This document shows, in pieces, positions 33,053-41,121 of a stretch of DNA of 64,000 nt. The translations under genes and the position numbers were made by a program. The notes below the pieces were generated by a model that worked only from the letters and a program-made list of their open reading frames with translations, was not told the DNA's origin and searched no databases. This DNA comes from Mucilaginibacter sp. (lineage in GTDB: Bacteria > Bacteroidota > Bacteroidia > Sphingobacteriales > Sphingobacteriaceae): contig NZ_JANYGQ010000036.1 of assembly GCF_025359345.1 (NCBI RefSeq), positions 186,001-250,000 of the forward strand, written 5' to 3'. How positions within the stretch are numbered: position 1 is the stretch's first letter; each line of letters opens with the position of its first letter.

Positions 33053-33124
33053 TCCAAGTCCGGAGTCTTAAGTCAAATTTGGTATTTTTTGACTTAGAAC
33101 TCCGGATTTACGACTCAAGACTAC
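33053..33124. repeat. AAGTC-word hairpin, copy 3
   Basis: CCAAGTCCGGAGTCTTAAGTC (about 33055-33075) faces GACTTAGAACTCCGGATTTA (about 33090-33109) and GACTCAAGACT (33111-33121). The same design and words as 17318-17409 and 26552-26651, with a shorter loop. Here it lies between convergent genes. Confidence 0.65.
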
Positions 33125-33154
33125 TCGTCAATACATGACTGACACAACACTGGT

Positions 33155-35329
33155 TTATATCTCCCCGTTTTTCCGCATCCAGGCTACTACCGCTTTTATT
33201 TCGCCATAGCTAAAATCATCGCCCAGCACTTCTTTTATTGGCGATAGTTTTTCGGCGCCATAGCTTAAAACGACATCTTTAATGGCGGGCATTTTTGCGG
33301 GCTTTACTATTTCGGTCACGTCCATGTCGCCTTTATAAATATAAAAGCTCAAGTGTCCTTCAATAGTCGTTGGCGACAACCCGCGTGCTGCTGCAACCTC
33401 CGGGATAGATTTCCCGGTACGAAATAGCGTAAAGCTTTCCTTTGCGGTGTCAGATGATCGTATGGCTGCTCTTTCTTTGGCCGGTTTGCGCTCCCGCTTA
33501 GCCGACTTTTGTTTTATTTTCGATACCAGCCCATTTTTTTCGGCGTAGGTTTTAAGCGGGAGTAAAAACTCGCGGCCATACCGCGCCAGTTTCACATCGC
33601 CAAAGCCGGATATCAGCCTTAATTCGTCAAGCGTTTGTGGGAAGTAGGTTGCCATTTCCTGCAGGCTGGCATCTGATAGGATAATATAAGGCGGAACATT
33701 TTCAAGCCGGGCGATATCGGCGCGCAGGCTTCGCAACTCGGCGAACAACGACGCCTCAAATGGTAAAGCCGCAGCAGGCTGGCGCTCTTCGGTAACTTCG
33801 GTTTCAACCAGTTCAACTTTTTCCAGTCCTTTCAATACCGCTTCGCTTTTTTCGGTAAGCTTTAATATGGGGTACACATCTTCGGTTACCTGTAAATAGC
33901 CCTGCCCTGTTAATTCACGCAGGTAGCGTTGCCATTCGGGCTTGCTGATATCGGCGCCTATGCCATAGGTTTTAAGTTGTTTGTGCTCTTCCCATATTTT
34001 TTCACTTTTCGATCCACGTAAAAAATCGATCACATAGGTGCTGCCAAAACGCTCCTTAAGCCGCGATACAGCGGATAAGGCTTTTTGTGCGATAAGGGTA
34101 GCGTCGAAGCGTTTGAAATCCGTCAGGCAAAAATCGCAGGAGCCACAGTTTGGCGGGAAATCCTCATCAAAATATTTCAGTAAAAACTGGCGGCGACAGG
34201 CATGCAACTGGCAATACTTTACCATGTCGTCCAGCTTTTTTAGCATGATGCGGCTTTGCTCGGGGTTGTCCTCTACCATGGCAAACTGTTTCAGCTTTAT
34301 GGCGTCGCCGGGCGAGTAAAGCAACAGTGCGTTTGATGGCAGCCCATCGCGACCCGCACGGCCTGTTTCCTGGTAATAACCCTCAATGTTTTTTGGCAGA
34401 TCAACATGCACCACGTAGCGCACGTTTGATTTATTAATACCCATGCCGAAAGCTATGGTAGCCACAATAATGCGCACTTCATCGCGCAAAAAAGCTTCCT
34501 GGGTGCGGGCCTTAAGGGCGTTATCCAAACCGGCATGGTATGGTTCGGCTAAAAAGCCTTCTTCCTTAAGGTCGGCAGCCAGGCTCTCGGTTGATTTTCG
34601 CGATAGACAATAAATAATACCCGAATCCTCTTTTCGCTCCTCTAAAAAATCAAGCAGCTGGTTAAAGCTGTCTCTTTTAGGGGTTACTTTATAGGTAATA
34701 TTCTCCCGGTTAAATGATGATACAAAAACAGCCGGGTTGCGCAGATTTAGCTTTTCGAGGATATCTTTTTTGGTAAGTTTATCGGCAGTGGCGGTAAGGG
34801 CGATAACCGGCACGTTTGGAAACTCGAGCTTAAAACCGGAAAGCATCAGGTACTCGGGCCTGAAATCGTGTCCCCAGTGCGAAATGCAATGCGCTTCGTC
34901 GATGGCTATTAATGAAACCGGTAGTGTTTTTAAGAAATCTATCAGCTTGCTGTCCTTACCAAACAAACGCTCGGGCGCCAGGTACAGCAGTTTGATTTGG
35001 TTGTTTTTCAGGCGGGTGCTGATGTCGATATGTTCCTGGGTCGACTGGCTCGAATTGATGAATGCAGCCGGTATGCCGTTAACGTTGAGGGCGTCCACCT
35101 GGTCCTTCATCAAGGCAATCAATGGCGAGATCACGATGGTTAAACCATCAAGCAAAACGGCGGGCAGTTGGTAACATAATGATTTACCGCCACCAGTAGG
35201 CATTAGCGTAAGCACATCCTTTTTATCCAGGATATGCTGGATGATCTCCTCCTGCCGGTGCCTGAACGCACTGTAGCCAAAATATTTTTGCAGCGCCTGT
35301 ATGGGTGTCATTTGCGTGTCCGTTTGCAT
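33155..35329 (-). CDS. recQ: ATP-dependent DNA helicase RecQ
   Basis: 724 residues from the ATG at 35329 (MQTDTQMTPIQALQKYFGYS); the frame is open to 35389, adding 20 hydrophobic residues unlike RecQ. 3'-5' helicase in recombination and repair. Visible in order: motif 0/I (FRHRQEEII; LMPTGGGKSLCYQLP), motif II DEAHCISHWGHDFRPEY, motif VI region QETGRAGRDG, the zinc-binding domain CQLHACRRQFLLKYF with CGSCDFC, the RQC winged helix, an HRDC domain (VPPYIILSDASLQEMATYFP and on), and an additional C-terminal helix-turn-helix of HTH_40 type (FRTGKSIPEVAAARGLSPTT). Complete and apparently monocistronic. Confidence 0.96.
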   Translation of the reverse strand: MQTDTQMTPIQALQKYFGYSAFRHRQEEIIQHILDKKDVLTLMPTGGGKSLCYQLPAVLLDGLTIVISPLIALMKDQVDALNVNGIPAAFINSSQSTQEHIDISTRLKNNQIKLLYLAPERLFGKDSKLIDFLKTLPVSLIAIDEAHCISHWGHDFRPEYLMLSGFKLEFPNVPVIALTATADKLTKKDILEKLNLRNPAVFVSSFNRENITYKVTPKRDSFNQLLDFLEERKEDSGIIYCLSRKSTESLAADLKEEGFLAEPYHAGLDNALKARTQEAFLRDEVRIIVATIAFGMGINKSNVRYVVHVDLPKNIEGYYQETGRAGRDGLPSNALLLYSPGDAIKLKQFAMVEDNPEQSRIMLKKLDDMVKYCQLHACRRQFLLKYFDEDFPPNCGSCDFCLTDFKRFDATLIAQKALSAVSRLKERFGSTYVIDFLRGSKSEKIWEEHKQLKTYGIGADISKPEWQRYLRELTGQGYLQVTEDVYPILKLTEKSEAVLKGLEKVELVETEVTEERQPAAALPFEASLFAELRSLRADIARLENVPPYIILSDASLQEMATYFPQTLDELRLISGFGDVKLARYGREFLLPLKTYAEKNGLVSKIKQKSAKRERKPAKERAAIRSSDTAKESFTLFRTGKSIPEVAAARGLSPTTIEGHLSFYIYKGDMDVTEIVKPAKMPAIKDVVLSYGAEKLSPIKEVLGDDFSYGEIKAVVAWMRKNGEI

Positions 35330-35392
35330 CGGCCCGAATTTAATAAAAAACAGTTTTAAAATGCTAAAAATTTTAGGAAAATAATTCATTGT

Positions 35393-35559
35393 GCACAGGC
35401 CTGCGACCTGTGCTGGTGGATTTCGCCCCTTTGGGGCTCCCCGGGGGGCTCTTTAAATTCCAGAATTTCGGAAACAATGATTATGAATAACATAGGTGCA
35501 AAGTATAGTACCCAGCCCCAAGGGGGCGGCTTTCGTCAGCGCAGGTCGCAGGCATGCGC
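35393..35559. repeat. Long inverted-repeat element, copy 2
   Basis: The left arm (35393-35437: GCACAGGCCTGCGACCTGTG then CGCCCCTTTGGGGC) and right arm (35515-35559: GCCCCAAGGGGGC then CAGCGCAGGTCGCAGGCATG) have the same words as the element at 14850-15007, with some substitutions in the left end. About 77 bp of AT-rich sequence lies between the arms and differs from copy 1. It sits between divergent recQ and the M14 peptidase gene, inside their regulatory space. Confidence 0.7.
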
Positions 35560-35635
35560 TAAAGCAATAGTATCAGCCTTTAAATTCATTTTCACGCAAA
35601 ATAATTTTATATTAGCCTTTACTTAACTGACATCC

Positions 35636-38194
35636 ATGATAAAAAAGCTACTCCTGTCACTCCTGTTTTCAGGCGTTTTCTGCGCTGTTTTTGGCCAGGC
35701 CATCCAATCACCCGAGAAATTTTTAGGTTATAAGCTGGGCGAACACTTTACGCCGCATTATAAAATTGTTGAATATTTTAAATATGTGGCCCAGGCATCA
35801 AAAAATGTAAAGCTGGTGCAATACGGCTCGACAAACGAGGGCCGCCCGTTGCTGGCTATGTTTATCGCGTCTGACGAGAATATTGGGAAGCTGGAAGAAA
35901 TACGCCAGAATAACTTACGCCTGGCGGGACTGGAAACAGTAGCAGGTGGCAGCACACCCGGCACCCCGGCAAATAAAGCTGCGGCTACTTCGGCGGCGGG
36001 GTCAACCAGCGCACCGGTGATTTGCTGGCTAAGTTATAATGTGCACGGTAATGAGCCCGCATCATCAGAAGCTGCTATGTGGACTTTGTTTGACATGGTT
36101 GATGCTTCTAATGCGCGTACCCAACCGTGGTTAAAAAATACGGTGGTGGTTATCGACCCATGTTTAAACCCCGACGGTCGCGACCGTTACGTGAATTTTT
36201 ATAACTCGGTAGCCGGGCAAAAGCCGGATGCCAACCCATTTGCCCGCGAGCATGCCGAACCATGGCCGGGTGGCAGGATAAACCATTACTATTTCGACCT
36301 TAACCGCGACTGGGCATGGCAAACACAAAAGGAAACCCAGGCCCGCGTGGCGCTGTTTAGCCAGTGGCTGCCCGAAGTGCATGTTGACTACCACGAGCAA
36401 GGTTACAACGCCCCCTACTATTTCGCCCCTGCGGCAGAACCTTTCCACAAAGTGATTACCCCGTGGCAGCGCGAAATGCAGACCACCATTGGTAAAAACA
36501 ACGCCAAATATTTCGACCAGAATGGCTGGCTGTATTTTACCAAGCAGGAATTTGATTTGCTGTACCCATCATACGGTGATACTTACCCGATCTATAACGG
36601 CTCTATCGGCATGACCTACGAGCAGGGCGGGATCAGCGCCGGCCTGGCAGTGCTTACCCGCACCGGCGATACGCTGACATTGGTCGACCGTGTGGCGCAT
36701 CACCATTCAACCAGTTTAAGTACGGTTGAGGTTACTTCGGCGTATGCAGAAAAGCTGCTGACAGAGTTCAAAAAGTTTTATGATAATAGTCGCGCTAACC
36801 CGCCGGGGGAGTACAAAACCTATGTGGTAAAAAATGATAACGTTGACAAGGTAAACGCCCTGACCGCCATGCTCGACAGGAATGGCATTCAATACGGCTT
36901 CGGTTTAAAAAACAGTGTGAACGGGTATAACTATTCGAACGGTAAAAACGAGCAATATGAGGTTGGCCCTAATGATTTGGTGATCAACGCCTACCAGTCG
37001 AAATCGGTATTGTTGAATGTGCTGCTTGAGCCTAAGACTTTTGTGACTGACTCGAACACCTATGATATTACGGCCTGGAGTTTACCTTATGTTTATGGAC
37101 TTACTGCCTATGGCGTAAAGGAATCGTTAAAACCGGCAACAGCAACCATTAGCGCGGCCAAGCCGCAGGTGCTGGTAAATGTACATGCTTATGCCTATGT
37201 AAGCAGCTGGTATTCGGTTAATGATGTACGGTTTTTGGCGGCACTGATAAAAAATAACATCAAGGTGCGCTACTCCGAAAAACCGTTTGAGGCAGGCGGC
37301 AAAAAGTTTAACGCGGGCTCGCTGCTGATCACCCGTGCAGGGAATGACAAGGCCGACTTTGACCAAACGGTTGCACGCATAGCCACCCAGCTGAACCAGG
37401 ATTTAACCCCGCTGGCATCGGGCTTTGTGGAGAAGGGTTATGATCTGGGGTCGGATGTTATCCGTTATATCCGCCAGCCAAAGGTGATGCTTGCCGCCGG
37501 CGATGATGTAAACTCGGAAGCGATGGGCGAGGTGTGGCACTTTTTTGAACAGCAGATCGGTTACCCCATTACGCTGGTGCGTTACAAAGATTTGAGCAGG
37601 GCCCGCCTTTCTGATTTTGATGTGGCCATTTTTCCTGATGGTAATTATGACGATTTTCCGTCAGACAAGCTGATAGGCTGGGTGCGCGACGGCGGCAAGC
37701 TGATTGCCATACAAAACGCGGCGGCACAACTGGTTGATAAAAAGGGTTTCCTGCTAAAAAGAAAAGAAGATAAAAAAGACGATAAGACAGATGCAAAAGC
37801 AAAGGACCCAACCCTGCTTTCGTATAACGACCGCGACCGCGATGCCCTGCGCTCGAGTGTGCCCGGTGCTATTTATAAAATAAACCTTGATAATACCCAT
37901 CCGCTTGGTTTTGGTCTGCCAAAGAGTTATTACTCGATAAAGCTGAGCGACGATATTTACGACTTTTTAGGCAGCGAAGACGGCTGGAATGTTGGCACCG
38001 TTAAAAAGGACGGGCTGGTATCGGGCTTTGTCGGCCAAAAAAGTAAAGAGAAAATTAAAGACGGTTTGCTGCTTGGTGTGCAGTCGATGGGGCGTGGCAG
38101 CGTAATATACATGGCTGATGACCCGGTTTTCCGCAGCTTTTGGGAGAATGGGAAGTTACTGTTGAGTAATGCGGTGTTTATGGTGGGGCAGTAG
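35636..38194 (+). CDS. Exported M14-family zinc carboxypeptidase-like protein
   Basis: 852 residues. The signal peptide ends near ...FCAVFGQ (residue 21). The M14 zinc site is seen as NVHGNEPASSE (His137, Glu140) and the second zinc histidine in DYHEQGYNAPYYFAP (His253). The catalytic glutamate is harder to place; SIGMTYEQGGI (about 322-332) is a good candidate. The C-terminal 400 residues carry a Rossmann-like region (VMLAAGDDVNSEAMGE, FDVAIFPDGNYDD, GGKLIAIQNAA) as in the large Bacteroidota M14 proteins with a glutamine-amidotransferase-like tail. Probably a periplasmic or outer-membrane peptidase. Complete. Confidence 0.9.
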   Translation: MIKKLLLSLLFSGVFCAVFGQAIQSPEKFLGYKLGEHFTPHYKIVEYFKYVAQASKNVKLVQYGSTNEGRPLLAMFIASDENIGKLEEIRQNNLRLAGLETVAGGSTPGTPANKAAATSAAGSTSAPVICWLSYNVHGNEPASSEAAMWTLFDMVDASNARTQPWLKNTVVVIDPCLNPDGRDRYVNFYNSVAGQKPDANPFAREHAEPWPGGRINHYYFDLNRDWAWQTQKETQARVALFSQWLPEVHVDYHEQGYNAPYYFAPAAEPFHKVITPWQREMQTTIGKNNAKYFDQNGWLYFTKQEFDLLYPSYGDTYPIYNGSIGMTYEQGGISAGLAVLTRTGDTLTLVDRVAHHHSTSLSTVEVTSAYAEKLLTEFKKFYDNSRANPPGEYKTYVVKNDNVDKVNALTAMLDRNGIQYGFGLKNSVNGYNYSNGKNEQYEVGPNDLVINAYQSKSVLLNVLLEPKTFVTDSNTYDITAWSLPYVYGLTAYGVKESLKPATATISAAKPQVLVNVHAYAYVSSWYSVNDVRFLAALIKNNIKVRYSEKPFEAGGKKFNAGSLLITRAGNDKADFDQTVARIATQLNQDLTPLASGFVEKGYDLGSDVIRYIRQPKVMLAAGDDVNSEAMGEVWHFFEQQIGYPITLVRYKDLSRARLSDFDVAIFPDGNYDDFPSDKLIGWVRDGGKLIAIQNAAAQLVDKKGFLLKRKEDKKDDKTDAKAKDPTLLSYNDRDRDALRSSVPGAIYKINLDNTHPLGFGLPKSYYSIKLSDDIYDFLGSEDGWNVGTVKKDGLVSGFVGQKSKEKIKDGLLLGVQSMGRGSVIYMADDPVFRSFWENGKLLLSNAVFMVGQ

Positions 38195-38246
38195 GTAGTA
38201 GCAGGAATAAGTAGCAGTAGCAGGTAAAAAGTAGTACCAACTATAA

Positions 38247-38645
38247 ATGAAAAAGGCTGTTTTTACAAACCATTTGTTTTTTAACCTTTTAACCGGGTTT
38301 ATAATTTTATTATTGGGTTATAACGGTTTTGTATTCGTAAGGGCCGTCAGCATTTATGGAATGGTTCCAATTTTTATAGAAATTGTTTTGTTAGTGTTGA
38401 TTTTAACGAAAAGCCAATATGTGAAAACAGGAATAATAATATGGGCAAGTGTTTTTTTTATAGTTGGCTACGGGTCTGGATTGGCAGCCCAGTTAATGGA
38501 TGCTTTTAATGATAATTTTGCGACGTTAAAGATAGGGTCGCTTATAGAAAATAGTATTGGCTTGGCTGTTGGCATGTTAATAATAGGTTACACCAGAAGT
38601 ACCGTTGTTTTAGTTTACCCTGCTGCCAGCGAGCAGCCGTTGTGA
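38247..38645 (+). CDS. Four-helix membrane protein, intact member of a duplicated pair
   Basis: 132 residues with four hydrophobic segments (about 9-31, 36-53, 60-78, 98-125) and no recognisable family. AT-rich. The 3' third (38506-38645, with about 15 bp of flank) recurs at 41122-41281, joined there to a REP hairpin. It opens the accessory cluster 38.2-42.9 kb. The gap before it (38195-38246) is a GTAGCAG word repeat. Confidence 0.7.
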   Translation: MKKAVFTNHLFFNLLTGFIILLLGYNGFVFVRAVSIYGMVPIFIEIVLLVLILTKSQYVKTGIIIWASVFFIVGYGSGLAAQLMDAFNDNFATLKIGSLIENSIGLAVGMLIIGYTRSTVVLVYPAASEQPL

Positions 38646-38709
38646 GGGGGAGTTGAAAAGGAATATTTGGTAACAAAGGCATCGTTAAGGAGGTAATAAA
38701 CATCATTCT

Positions 38710-39156
38710 ATGAAGAGCATAGATTCGATAAGGATCAATGGAAATGACGACGAAATACTTTCCGTTTCATTGCAAGACATTTTAGAGAATATCAAGGATG
38801 GGCAAACGTTGAAGTGGTCTCTTTTATGGATTTATGCCGTCGGAGATTTAGGAACGAATAAAAACATGCTTGATTTCGAAGAAGAGGTCAATAGTGCGAA
38901 TAACGGCATCTTTTTTACCTGGGAAGAGTTGAAATCTTTATCATCTAAATTTGAACAAGTTCTGGAGATGGTATTAATAGGGGTAAAAGATATTAAAGAC
39001 TTGAAGAGATATGAAAGCGACGAACTAATGTATTCCATATGCCAATATACTATTGAACTGATAGACTCTTCTTATTGGGAAATACATTCTTTAGATATTA
39101 GTTCTCTTGAGCAAATAAAAGATAACTTGCCCGGAGTTGAATATATTGAAGAATAA
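38710..39156 (+). CDS. Small acidic cytoplasmic protein, immunity-like composition
   Basis: 148 residues, no signal peptide or membrane segment, strongly acidic (Asp/Glu-rich: NGNDDEILSVSLQDILENIK, LDFEEEVNSANNGIFFTWEE). AT-rich codons unlike the core genes around it. Acidity, size, an isolated start and a place among other orphans beside a fragment resembling an Rhs-type C-terminus recall immunity proteins of polymorphic toxin systems, but I see no diagnostic motif and no toxin domain next to it. A mild GGAGG (38689-38693) lies upstream of the ATG at 38710. Confidence 0.65.
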   Translation: MKSIDSIRINGNDDEILSVSLQDILENIKDGQTLKWSLLWIYAVGDLGTNKNMLDFEEEVNSANNGIFFTWEELKSLSSKFEQVLEMVLIGVKDIKDLKRYESDELMYSICQYTIELIDSSYWEIHSLDISSLEQIKDNLPGVEYIEE

Positions 39157-39460
39157 AAAAGCCGTTAATATTATTATAATCCTGGTCGTAAATACTTTAC
39201 TGGCTGGATTGATGACATACGCCTGCGTGATAACAAGTTCCCAATTGGGATGGGCTGATACAGGTGACCATACTTTCCAGACATGGATGCTTTATTGCGG
39301 CTTTATAATTTTACATTTAACTGCGAATTTATTGCTAATCACAAGGACTGGAAAAAACAAACCGCTTTTCGTTGCTGCTGTTTCCGTATTTATCATAGCT
39401 CTGTATGCTTTAATATGGGTGTGTTTCAAGGCGGAGGTTTTTGGATATTATGATGGGTAG
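39137..39460 (+). CDS. Small three-helix membrane protein
   Basis: 107 residues. The frame starts at a TTG (39137) that overlaps the end of the 38710 gene by 20 bp, implying coupling; no ATG is near the predicted first helix (AVNIIIILVVNTLLAGLMTYA). Three hydrophobic segments at about 9-30, 48-66 and 77-97. I recognise no family. It might be membrane-bound partner of the acidic protein upstream, since the two overlap, or simply a neighbour. Confidence 0.6.
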   Translation: MNILKNKKAVNIIIILVVNTLLAGLMTYACVITSSQLGWADTGDHTFQTWMLYCGFIILHLTANLLLITRTGKNKPLFVAAVSVFIIALYALIWVCFKAEVFGYYDG

Positions 39461-39518
39461 TGTTTGGTTAGTCAGAGGTTTCCTAAAAAAGCGTAATGAG
39501 GAGTGGGTAGCTCCCCTA

Positions 39519-39636
39519 TGATATAATCTTTGAGAGCAATAAATGATAAATTAGGTTGTGGTAAATATAAAAAAAATGCCTGTAGTTAGAAACTACAGGC
39601 ATAGTCGTCCGTAGATGCAATCTACGGACAGCGGGG
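39519..39636 (+). repeat. REP unit copy B with vestigial transposase start
   Basis: Perfect hairpin 1 (39576-39602, 12-bp arms ATGCCTGTAGTT / AACTACAGGCAT) and hairpin 2 (39607-39629, 10-bp arms GTCCGTAGAT / ATCTACGGAC), followed by AGCGGG. Left of them, TAAATGATAAATTAGGTTG matches the region before the transposase gene. Further left (39519-39540, minus strand) nine codons read IALKDYIIG against MARKGYIIG of the intact transposase, with the start codon mutated to ATT. The remainder of the transposase gene is gone. Confidence 0.8.
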
Positions 39637-39639
39637 ACA

Positions 39640-39969
39640 CCTTATTTTTCTGTGTCTGGCAACATCGGATTCGGCGTAGGTGCAGGTCTTGATTTTGGTA
39701 CCATCACGCCTACAGGCTCCAATCAGTTTATAAACTCTGATTTTTCCGGAGGTGGAACTGCTTATCACGGAGGCGTATCGACACCTATTTTGGGAATAGG
39801 TTATTCGAAAGGTGGAAGTAGTGGTAGCGGTTCGGTTGGAAATGCACTTGACCCAGCGAGTTTTGGTACAAATCCGCGAGGATATACGACAAGTCAACCC
39901 ACAATAGCTCCGAGAGGTAAAATCAGTGTGGGGGCAATGTTTAGTTCAAGTCATACATGGGTGTATTAA
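39640..39969 (+). pseudogene. Truncated C-terminal tail, Rhs/YD-repeat-protein-like
   Basis: The frame is open from the REP unit; the first possible start codon is a GTG at 39652, giving 105 residues. Read from the REP boundary it begins TPYFSVSGNIGFGVGAGLDF and continues as a Gly/Ser/Asn/Thr-rich tail (TPILGIGYSKGGSSGSGSVG) ending SVGAMFSSSHTWVY. No signal peptide. This looks like the C-terminal end of a larger secreted or Rhs-type protein whose 5' part was lost when the REP unit arrived or recombined. Family assignment is tentative. It could be translated from the GTG, but I see no ribosome binding site. Confidence 0.5.
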
Positions 39970-39981
39970 TCTAAATTTTAT

Positions 39982-40359
39982 ATGATAGACTATAATTGGA
40001 AGGTATCAAAAGGCGAGGCGATAAAGATTTTAATAATATCATGTATAATTATTATTTTTATAATTTGGCAGATGCACAGAGAAGTGACGCCAGCCCAGCT
40101 CGTTCTAACAGCAGCAACAAAAAACCAATTTCATGGCAAAGTTGAATCTGTTTTTCGAGACGAACGTGATCATAACATGTTAAAAGTAAAGCTAACAACC
40201 GGGTATGTGTACTCGCTTTATCCAGAATGGGAATCAATGGTAGAGTTAGGAGATTCTCTATCAAAACTAAAAAATACTGTAGTGGTCGAGGTGTTTAAAC
40301 AAAATGGAAAAAAAGTAATTTTAGATTATAAGGAGCTAGTAAAAGACTTCAAAAAGTAA
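39982..40359 (+). CDS. Membrane-anchored small protein of unknown function
   Basis: 125 residues. One transmembrane segment near the N-terminus (IKILIISCIIIIFIIW, about 14-30), then a soluble domain of about 90 residues with beta-strand character (FHGKVESVFRDERDHNMLKV, TTGYVYSLYP, NTVVVEVFKQNGKKVILDY). I recognise no family. AT-rich, 12 bp after the truncated tail, so it could be the partner (for example immunity protein) of whatever the lost upstream gene encoded; that is inference. Confidence 0.68.
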   Translation: MIDYNWKVSKGEAIKILIISCIIIIFIIWQMHREVTPAQLVLTAATKNQFHGKVESVFRDERDHNMLKVKLTTGYVYSLYPEWESMVELGDSLSKLKNTVVVEVFKQNGKKVILDYKELVKDFKK

Positions 40360-40416
40360 GATAATACATTCTGGCACGAATGCAGCGCAGAGGCCTAAAG
40401 AGGTGGCGTACCCGCT

Positions 40417-40469
40417 GTCCGTAGATTGCATCTACGGACAATTATGCCTGTAGTTTCTAACTACAGTAT
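40417..40469 (-). repeat. REP unit copy C, downstream flank of transposase
   Basis: Hairpin 2 at 40417-40439 and hairpin 1 at 40444-40469, inverted relative to copies B and D, with AGCGGG on the outer side (40411-40416 read on the minus strand). The transposase stop codon (TAG, 40463-40461) is part of the CTGTAG arm of hairpin 1, so gene and REP overlap. Confidence 0.85.
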
Positions 40470-41024
40470 ATCAAACAAACACTCTACATCAATAATCTGG
40501 TCGAGGCCTGCATAGTTGGACGCACTGGAATAAATATAGTCTTCGGCACGATAAACCAAGCCGGCCACAACCGGATTTTGATGAATATAGTCTATCCGTT
40601 GTTGTATAAATTCGCGTGATATTAATTCAATGGGATGATTGTCATGTTCCCATAATTGATACGTGTTGTTGCGCGCATGCCGCGACGCATAGTACTTGAA
40701 TTGATGAAGCATCCATTCGCGGCGACTTTCAACGCCGCTGTTTTCAATATCATCAAGTATCTTCTTTGATGTATGTTTTTTACAGTCCCTTATAAAACCA
40801 CTTACGGTAAATCCTTCGTCCACCGATACAATTAAATGTATATGGTTCGACATGATGACGTAAGCATGCAAATGCAGCCCTTTGCTTTGCTGACAGTGTT
40901 TTAGCGATTCAATCACAATGTCGCGGTAGGATTGACGGGTAAAAATGTCGATCCAGCCGACCACCGTAAAAGTTAGATAATACATTGCCTGCTGATCGCC
41001 GATGATATAACCTTTGCGCGCCAT
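40461..41024 (-). CDS. REP-associated tyrosine transposase (RAYT)
   Basis: 187 residues, single Y1_Tnp domain. The HUH metal motif is SNHIHLIV (residues about 58-65, His-Ile-His), preceded by YYLTFTVVGW at the N-terminus. The candidate nucleophile is in QFKYYASRHARNNTYQLWEH, followed by HPIELISREFIQQRIDYIHQ and NPVVAGLV, typical of RAYT proteins. RAYTs cut single-stranded REP hairpins and are thought to spread REP sequences rather than themselves. Here it is flanked by REP copies C and D in opposite orientations, and its stop codon is supplied by copy C. It appears intact. Confidence 0.93.
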   Translation of the reverse strand: MARKGYIIGDQQAMYYLTFTVVGWIDIFTRQSYRDIVIESLKHCQQSKGLHLHAYVIMSNHIHLIVSVDEGFTVSGFIRDCKKHTSKKILDDIENSGVESRREWMLHQFKYYASRHARNNTYQLWEHDNHPIELISREFIQQRIDYIHQNPVVAGLVYRAEDYIYSSASNYAGLDQIIDVECLFDIL

Positions 41025-41121
41025 AAATGATAAATTAGGTTGATGTAAATATAAAAATAAAATGCCTGTAGTTAGAAACTACAGGCATAGGCGTCCGTAG
41101 ATGCAATCTACGGACAGCGGG
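41025..41121 (+). repeat. REP unit copy D, upstream flank of transposase
   Basis: TAAATGATAAATTAGGTTGATG directly follows the transposase start codon on its upstream side, then perfect hairpin 1 (41062-41088) and hairpin 2 (41093-41115), then AGCGGG (41116-41121). Copies B and D are direct repeats about 1.5 kb apart. Confidence 0.88.
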
